From: an uncultured Eggerthella sp.
GTDB lineage: Bacteria > Actinomycetota > Coriobacteriia > Coriobacteriales > Eggerthellaceae
Assembly (NCBI GenBank): GCA_958431815.1
Contig: CAUASB010000005.1
Span: 65,837 to 129,836 of the forward strand
DNA length: 64,000 nt
Reading direction: 5' to 3'
Below the pieces are notes generated by a model. The model saw only the letters and a program-made list of their open reading frames with translations, had not been told where the DNA came from and ran no database searches. Positions 59,366-64,000 of this stretch are shown piece by piece; the stretch's first letter is position 1, and each line of letters opens with the position of its first letter. Both the position numbers and the translations under genes were made by a program.

Positions 59366-62300
59366 ATGATCGAATCCCTTGAAATCAGACCGTACCTAGT
59401 CCTTGGCATCGATATTGGCATAGGCAGTGCAGGTTGGTCTTTGCTCGACATTGCGAATAAACGAATCATAGACATGGGCGTGCATCTGTGGGAAGTTCCC
59501 CAGGAGCCGAAGACGAAGGTCTCGACGGCGACCACCCGTCGCAACGCCCGTTCTTCTCGCCGCAACAACGATCGCCACGCCACTCGCATGGCGAAATGCT
59601 TGGAGCTCCTGAAGGCCCACGGTTTGGTTCCCGAAAACGCCAAGGCATCGTATCTGCAGCCGCGAAAAGGCGAGAAGCAGATTTTGGTAATACGCTCCGA
59701 AGGCCTTGACCGAAAGCTCTCCGATCGTGAGTTAGCCCGCGCCCTCTACCACATCTGTAACCGCCGCGGCTACATCCCGCACGGTGGCGGCGACGCAAAC
59801 GACACGGAAGGCAAGCAGGTACTCAGCGCAATCGATGCGAACAGCAAAACGATACACGAGAAAGGCTACCGCACGGTAGGCGAGATGATGCTCAAGGAGG
59901 GTATCCTTGTCGGCAAGCCGAACGGCTTTGCCAGGAACGCATCGGAGAGCTATGAGCATTGCGTAACGCTGTCCCAGCTCGTCGACGAAGTGGGAAAGCT
60001 TTTCGAGGCCCAGCGTGCAAACGAGAACCCAAGCGCCACGGACAGGCTCGAAGAGCAGTACATCTCATGCCTGACCTGGCAGAAGCCCACCTATGATCGT
60101 GACGAGCTGATTTACAAAACGGTAGGCCCCTGCGTCTACTATCCGGAAGAGAAACGTGCAGCAAGGGCAGCGCTGTCCTTTGAGCGTTGCTTAGCGCACG
60201 AGCATCTGTGCAACATCCGTATAGTGCTTCCAGACGGTACAGAGCAATCCGTGCTGCCACAAACGCGCAAGTGCATTATGGATGGCTTGTTCCTATCCCT
60301 CAAACCAAAGAAATGCACTTATACGCAACTCAAGAAGTCGCTCTCGCTGCCGGAACGGGCATATTTCAAGAACGTCGCCGATGATGCGATGAGGAAGCCC
60401 ATCTACGAACCGAAGGCCTGGCAGAAGCTCTGCGAAAAGCTAGACGAGGCTCTGCTTAACCGCCTGATGCACGATGTCGAGCTTGCCGACGAGGTCTGCG
60501 AGGCCCTGACCTTCGCCAGCACCGAGCAGAGCCTGCGTGAGCGCCTTGCCCCTCTGAGCGAAGCTGGCCGCATAAGCGAAGAGGAGATCGAAAAGATCTG
60601 CACGGTACCCTTCACATCCAGCATTTTCAACGGCTACGGAACGCGAAGCCTGAGGGCCCTGCATATGCTCAACGACGCATTCGCCGACTATGAGGCAATT
60701 GCAAGTCTGTCGGAAGCTGAGACAGCATGCGGGCTGTTCGGAAAGCGTTTGGACGATGCCTACGAGCGCGGCTACAAGCTTCCACCGTATGCGATGTTCG
60801 ACCCAACCTGTAAGAACCCGGTGGTCCTCCGCGTGATGGCCAGCGTTCGCAAGCTGGCCAACGCACTCATAGCAGACCATGGCGTTCCCGACGAGATTCA
60901 CATCGAGCTGGCCCGCGAATTGAAGCACAGTGTTCGCGAGAAGAAGCTTATCACCAAGCGAAACAATGTGCGCAAGAAGCAAAACGACGCGAACAGGCTC
61001 CGCCTTGCCGAGGATTTGGGCTGCGACCCAGAGCAAGTACCTGGCAAGCTTGTCAGGAAACTCGCGCTGTTCAACGAGCAGAACGAGCAGGATATTTATA
61101 CTGGAGAGAACATAAGTTACGAACGTCTCCTGCGCGATGCGAATTACTGTCAAATCGATCATATCCTGCCGTATTCACGCACCTGCGACGACAGCCAGAC
61201 CAACAAGGTGCTGACGCTCGCGAAGAACAACCAGGAAAAAGCGGAGCGGAGTCCTTACGAATGGCTAAAAGAGACAGGCAAGTGGGATTCCTTCAAGGAA
61301 CGCATATTGGAGCTCCGCACTGGCAACTATCCGAACAGGAAAGCCGACAAGCTCTTAGAGGAACATCTCGATGAGAAGCAGCAAGGGTTCATAGAGCGAA
61401 ACCTAAACGACACTCGCTATGCCAGCAAGAAGGCAAAGGAATACCTCGAGAGCTACCTTGAGTTCCCTAAAGGCACATCGCCAAGCGGAATCGAAAGGAA
61501 GAAACGAGTCTGTGCGGTAGCCGGTGGAGCCACCTCGAACCTCCGTCGTTTCTGGGGCTTCAACGCAAAGGACCGCGAGAAAGACGATACGCACCATGCC
61601 GTGGACGCATCGATCATAGCGGCCTGCCGCGAGGAAACTGTGAAAGCAGTTGCTCGCTACTCCGAGCAGAAGCATTACAAGACTGAAGAGGATCGGAGAG
61701 CCCTTCTTCAAGGCTCCGAGCCATGGCCCAGTTTTGCAGAGGAAGTTCAGGCCAAAGCTGAGCAGGTAATCCCCACAAGGAAAGTCGAACGTAGCATGAC
61801 TGGTGCTGCGTTCGAGGACACCGCGTATCATTTCAAGGGCCTGACCGAGAAAGGGGACAAGGGAATTCTGCTTGCCAAGGGCAAGGAAAAGCGTAGTGGC
61901 AACTACCGAACGCTTCCCGATGGAAACACTCGTATTTTGGGCGATATGGCATGCTTGCGTCTTTGGTGGGATCCATCTGTCAAGGTGCGAGGGCGCAAAA
62001 CGTTGGGAATGTATCTCGCAGAGCCGATTTATGCTGCGGACCTGCCTTATATTAAGAATGGAAGTTACGTTCCTCGCATATGCCCTGGGCAGACCGAGCA
62101 GGTTCCAAGAACCATGTGGCCTGAGCTCGATATTTCCCTGAAGGAGCAGAAGCCAATCGTGCTTTTTCCCGGCCAGCTTATTAAAGTCAACGGAGTGCTC
62201 TGTCGGTACAAGCAGTTCAAGATTGCTGGCAACAAATGGGTTTTGTTTGACCCTCGAAAGTTCTCCTTGGGAGAGGAGCCTTTGAAGGGGTTGCCAATAA

Positions 62301-62389
62301 GTTCAGTTGCAAAGCCTGAAGGTTTGCAACTGGTCAACGAGGATATCCTTGGAAAGTGTTTCAAAGAAGCTGAAACTTCAGAGGAATAG
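59366..62389 (+). CDS. cas9: Compact type II-C CRISPR endonuclease Cas9
   Basis: 1007 aa, in the size range of small II-C Cas9 (Neisseria 1082, Campylobacter 984). RuvC-I VLGIDIGIGSAGWS (Asp16); Arg-rich bridge helix about 57-75 (TRRNARSSRRNNDRHATR); RuvC-II IHIELAREL (Glu514); HNH QIDHILPYSR (Asp598, His599) and NKVLTLAKNNQ (Asn622 aligning with Neisseria Asn611); RuvC-III DDTHHAVDAS (His744, Asp747). All nuclease residues are present. The HNH region reads very close to the Neisseria type. GGAAGGGAAG precedes the ATG. Its stop overlaps the end of the convergent cas2 gene by 12 bases. Confidence 0.96.
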   Translation: MIESLEIRPYLVLGIDIGIGSAGWSLLDIANKRIIDMGVHLWEVPQEPKTKVSTATTRRNARSSRRNNDRHATRMAKCLELLKAHGLVPENAKASYLQPRKGEKQILVIRSEGLDRKLSDRELARALYHICNRRGYIPHGGGDANDTEGKQVLSAIDANSKTIHEKGYRTVGEMMLKEGILVGKPNGFARNASESYEHCVTLSQLVDEVGKLFEAQRANENPSATDRLEEQYISCLTWQKPTYDRDELIYKTVGPCVYYPEEKRAARAALSFERCLAHEHLCNIRIVLPDGTEQSVLPQTRKCIMDGLFLSLKPKKCTYTQLKKSLSLPERAYFKNVADDAMRKPIYEPKAWQKLCEKLDEALLNRLMHDVELADEVCEALTFASTEQSLRERLAPLSEAGRISEEEIEKICTVPFTSSIFNGYGTRSLRALHMLNDAFADYEAIASLSEAETACGLFGKRLDDAYERGYKLPPYAMFDPTCKNPVVLRVMASVRKLANALIADHGVPDEIHIELARELKHSVREKKLITKRNNVRKKQNDANRLRLAEDLGCDPEQVPGKLVRKLALFNEQNEQDIYTGENISYERLLRDANYCQIDHILPYSRTCDDSQTNKVLTLAKNNQEKAERSPYEWLKETGKWDSFKERILELRTGNYPNRKADKLLEEHLDEKQQGFIERNLNDTRYASKKAKEYLESYLEFPKGTSPSGIERKKRVCAVAGGATSNLRRFWGFNAKDREKDDTHHAVDASIIAACREETVKAVARYSEQKHYKTEEDRRALLQGSEPWPSFAEEVQAKAEQVIPTRKVERSMTGAAFEDTAYHFKGLTEKGDKGILLAKGKEKRSGNYRTLPDGNTRILGDMACLRLWWDPSVKVRGRKTLGMYLAEPIYAADLPYIKNGSYVPRICPGQTEQVPRTMWPELDISLKEQKPIVLFPGQLIKVNGVLCRYKQFKIAGNKWVLFDPRKFSLGEEPLKGLPISSVAKPEGLQLVNEDILGKCFKEAETSEE

Positions 62390-62692
62390 TGTCATTTGAC
62401 TACCAATGTCTAAAGTTTTGTTTTCGTAACCAGACGAGCAGACGAGGGTTTTCCTGTCTTCGTATTGCTTTTCGGTAAGGACAAGGGCGGTAATCTTGCC
62501 GGTCTCCGGCAAGTTTGCTCGAAGCCTTCCGAGATGCGTGTTCACGCTATCAATGCCAAGGCATGGACGGGTATAAACGCTGAACTGTTCCATGCGGTAG
62601 CCATCTTCAAGAAGGAACTTTCTGAACTTTGCATAGGATTTCTTTTCGATTGCTGAGCTAGTAGGCAAATCGAACATGATAAGCAGTCGCAT
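62378..62692 (-). CDS. cas2: CRISPR-associated endonuclease Cas2
   Basis: 104 aa from ATG 62692 (MRLLIMFDLP, the normal Cas2 start); an in-frame ATG at 62701 sits on the ribosome site GAAGG. Asp9 lies at the end of the first strand as in Cas2. RKFLLEDGYRMEQFSVYTR and ITALVLTEKQYED complete the ferredoxin-like fold. Works with Cas1 in spacer integration. Starts 5 bases after cas1 ends; converges with cas9. Confidence 0.94.
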   Translation of the reverse strand: MRLLIMFDLPTSSAIEKKSYAKFRKFLLEDGYRMEQFSVYTRPCLGIDSVNTHLGRLRANLPETGKITALVLTEKQYEDRKTLVCSSGYENKTLDIGSQMTLFL

Positions 62693-62697
62693 GCATC

Positions 62698-63603
62698 TCA
62701 TCCTTCTTTCACCCTTGTTTTCTGCAGTTTGATTATTTTGGGCAGCAGGAAAGGTTGAGCTGACCCAGAGGCAATTGCCTCTTTGAGTGTTTCAAGCATG
62801 CGTGAGATGGCGGCTTGCACCGAATATGTTTTCTCATCGAGAAGTACTGAGTACTCAAATAGCTCGATGAGAACATGTTTTGCGTTCGTGTCGAGTTGCG
62901 CAGCACCGTGAAGCTCATCGAAGACCAGCAAGTCGACTACTGGGCGGAATGCTTCGATCAAGTCGTCGACCAAATTGAATGCATTGAGATTGTTGCTATG
63001 GTGAATGCCTCGTGAAACAAGCCAGCCACCAGCGACGGCTTCACGGGCAATGCCAGCCCGAAGAACCGAATAGCCGTAGTCGAGCAGGATGCCTTCGGGG
63101 CTATTCCTTCTTGTGCCGTTTGGTATGAGGGTTTTGAAATACAGAGTGGCAGCAACGGCTTCCCTGTTGTTGGTATCGCCCGACAGCACCTTCCCTCCAA
63201 GCTCTTTCAGCTCTTCTGCTTCGCTCTTGAAGCCTAGGAAGGAGAGCACCGAAGCTTGGTTCATTATCTTTGCAGTGACGATTTTCTGCCAAAGACGTTT
63301 CTTGAGTGGCTTCGAAATTAAGAGCTGATCCTCGACGATTGCGGCGTGTCTTGAATGGGCGCCAAGAGGGAGGTAGAGCCCATTTGGCATATGGGTTTTA
63401 CCGCAGATTAGAGTTGCAATTCCTGCATCGGCAAGATTAGAGAGGGCGGAAACCGATATACGAGCAAGATGAGACTCGATAATCAGAATCCAGATGTCTT
63501 CTAAGGGGATCGGAATGGATCCTTTATCAGATTCAACGACGAGCGAGCGATGTTGCACTCTAATGGTGCAAGGACTCTGTATGCAGATAGTTCTTTTTGG
63601 CAT
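62698..63603 (-). CDS. cas1: CRISPR-associated integrase Cas1
   Basis: 301 aa, type II form. Catalytic residues visible: Glu148 in NNREAVAA, His201/202 in GIHHSN, and Asp/Glu in NLVDDLIEAFRP (213-217). DYGYSVLRAGI is the conserved helix before the active site. AAGG precedes the ATG on the minus strand. First gene of the leftward cas1-cas2 operon; its start lies only about 40 bases from the start of the divergent tracrRNA. Confidence 0.95.
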   Translation of the reverse strand: MPKRTICIQSPCTIRVQHRSLVVESDKGSIPIPLEDIWILIIESHLARISVSALSNLADAGIATLICGKTHMPNGLYLPLGAHSRHAAIVEDQLLISKPLKKRLWQKIVTAKIMNQASVLSFLGFKSEAEELKELGGKVLSGDTNNREAVAATLYFKTLIPNGTRRNSPEGILLDYGYSVLRAGIAREAVAGGWLVSRGIHHSNNLNAFNLVDDLIEAFRPVVDLLVFDELHGAAQLDTNAKHVLIELFEYSVLLDEKTYSVQAAISRMLETLKEAIASGSAQPFLLPKIIKLQKTRVKEG

Positions 63604-63628
63604 GTATCGCCTTAATCGTAATGTGACC

Positions 63629-63637
63629 TGCTACAAT
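63629..63637 (+). promoter_or_regulatory. Extended -10 promoter of tracrRNA
   Basis: TGCTACAAT matches the extended -10 form TGn-TAnAAT and lies 7 bases before the predicted tracrRNA start near 63644. No good -35 is seen, which is common for extended -10 promoters. Confidence 0.6.
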
Positions 63638-63643
63638 GATACC

Positions 63644-63755
63644 TATATTCAAGGCGTTGCCTACCATCTGGGGAGATGTTACTGAGTCTTGGACAAGGGT
63701 GAAAAACCCGTCAAGCTCTGATCCCTATTGTCGTGTGCAATAGGGATCAACTTGT
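63644..63755 (+). ncRNA. tracrRNA
   Basis: Anti-repeat at about 63662-63694 pairs with the minus-strand repeat along nearly its whole length (about 29 pairs, one bulged A and two U-U mismatches). Then a small nexus-like hairpin GGGT-GAAAA-ACCC (63697-63709), the single-stranded CAAGCTCTG (very like CAACGCTCTG in Neisseria tracrRNA) and an 11-bp perfect hairpin (63720-63730/63738-63748). This is the full order of parts of a type II-C tracrRNA. Both ends are estimates; the T-run after the last hairpin is poor. Confidence 0.85.
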
Positions 63756-63845
63756 ATTTGGAGGCGGATTTGTTTTTCGAGAAAATGGGCAGGATATCTC
63801 AGTTCGAGACATGGTTTCGTTGTTTTGCGAGATTCAAAATACAGA

Positions 63846-63870
63846 AATACCCCTGCTGAACAGGGGTATT
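63846..63870 (-). terminator. Hairpin between tracrRNA and array, likely terminator of leftward array transcripts
   Basis: Perfect 10-bp stem AATACCCCTG/CAGGGGTATT with a 5-nt loop. On the minus strand it is followed by a T-rich run (TCTGTATTTTG). It lies 10 bases from the last repeat. Confidence 0.65.
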
Positions 63871-63880
63871 AACTGCTGCC

Positions 63881-64000
63881 ATTGTACCATCTGGGGAAAT
63901 GTTACCGGTCAAAGACGCTAACGGCTCTACCAAGGATATGGCTAAATTGTACCATCTGGGGAAATGTTACCGGTCAAAGACTGATCGATGTCTATTCGGA
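63881..64000 (-). CRISPR. Start of a type II-C CRISPR array (continues beyond window)
   Basis: Two identical 36-base repeats at 63881-63916 and 63946-63981 with one 29-base spacer (63917-63945) and 19 bases of the next. Read on the minus strand the repeat begins GTCTTTGACCGG and ends ATGGTACAAT, like other II-C repeats that end in TACAAT. That end forms an extended -10 box. Strand is given as minus because the tracrRNA anti-repeat and this promoter both call for leftward crRNA synthesis. The rest of the array and its leader are to the right. Confidence 0.93.

Noticed and set aside
63655..63695. Degenerate first CRISPR repeat
   Set aside because: The similarity to the repeat stops after about 25 bases and is followed by a nexus hairpin, the GCTCTG motif and a long hairpin, so it is the tracrRNA anti-repeat and not a decayed repeat.
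63733..63921. Small open reading frame over tracrRNA end and first repeat
   Set aside because: It lies over the tracrRNA hairpin, the array terminator and a repeat; no ribosome site and no protein-like composition.

Overview
The window is a 64 kb, moderately GC-rich chromosomal segment of an actinobacterium, most probably class Coriobacteriia (Eggerthellaceae-like). This is inferred from the gene families: a FabK-type fatty-acid operon, a TAXI-TRAP transporter, an oleate hydratase, LytS- and LysR-rich regulation, paired YhgE/Pip proteins, a TGD-type sorting signal and frequent TTG/GTG starts. No rRNA, tRNA, IS transposase or prophage was recognised.

Layout. 1-3.7 kb: end of rpsA, then coaE and uvrB. 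3.9-12.7 kb: a DegV fatty-acid-binding protein, a MarR/FabT-like regulator and a compact fatty-acid operon acpP-fabK-fabD-fabG-fabF-fabZ-accDA. The last gene fuses AccD and AccA behind an N-terminal domain that resembles a truncated biotin carboxylase. 12.9-20.7 kb: a small orphan protein, an NSS transporter, an RmlD-like reductase, a fused TRAP permease with its TAXI receptor, and a divergent LysR regulator. 20.8-26.2 kb: a MITE-like inverted repeat, then a leftward operon pxpB-pxpC-accB-accC-DUF1445-pxpA, which joins 5-oxoprolinase subunits to a biotin carrier and a biotin carboxylase. 26.6-31.4 kb: two overlapping YhgE/Pip membrane proteins. 31.6-38.7 kb: a NimA-like flavoprotein, a BrnT/BrnA-like toxin-antitoxin pair, a sortase-type M6 metalloprotease behind a G9 tract, and an opine-dehydrogenase/racemase pair.

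38.9-51.6 kb: a LytS-type kinase with a response regulator, a PF06541 permease, two divergent LysR/EamA modules, an M18 aminopeptidase, a third EamA exporter, oleate hydratase and a TetR regulator. Two copies of a structured intergenic element lie just downstream of two of the EamA genes. 51.7-58.3 kb: a YkcB/YkcC-like glycosyltransferase pair, a Ser/Gly-rich membrane protein and a divergent OmpR-type two-component system. A GNAT gene follows.

59.4-64.0 kb: a compact type II-C CRISPR-Cas locus in a more AT-rich stretch. cas9 (1007 aa) points right and converges on leftward cas1-cas2. A tracrRNA with an almost complete anti-repeat, a nexus-like hairpin and a terminator hairpin is divergent from cas1. 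The array then begins and runs off the window. Each repeat ends, on the minus strand, in an extended -10 box, so crRNAs are probably transcribed leftward from promoters inside the repeats, as in Neisseria and Campylobacter, and stop at a hairpin between array and tracrRNA. The cas1/cas2 inversion, the repeat promoters and the sense/antisense geometry over tracrRNA are the most distinctive features here.
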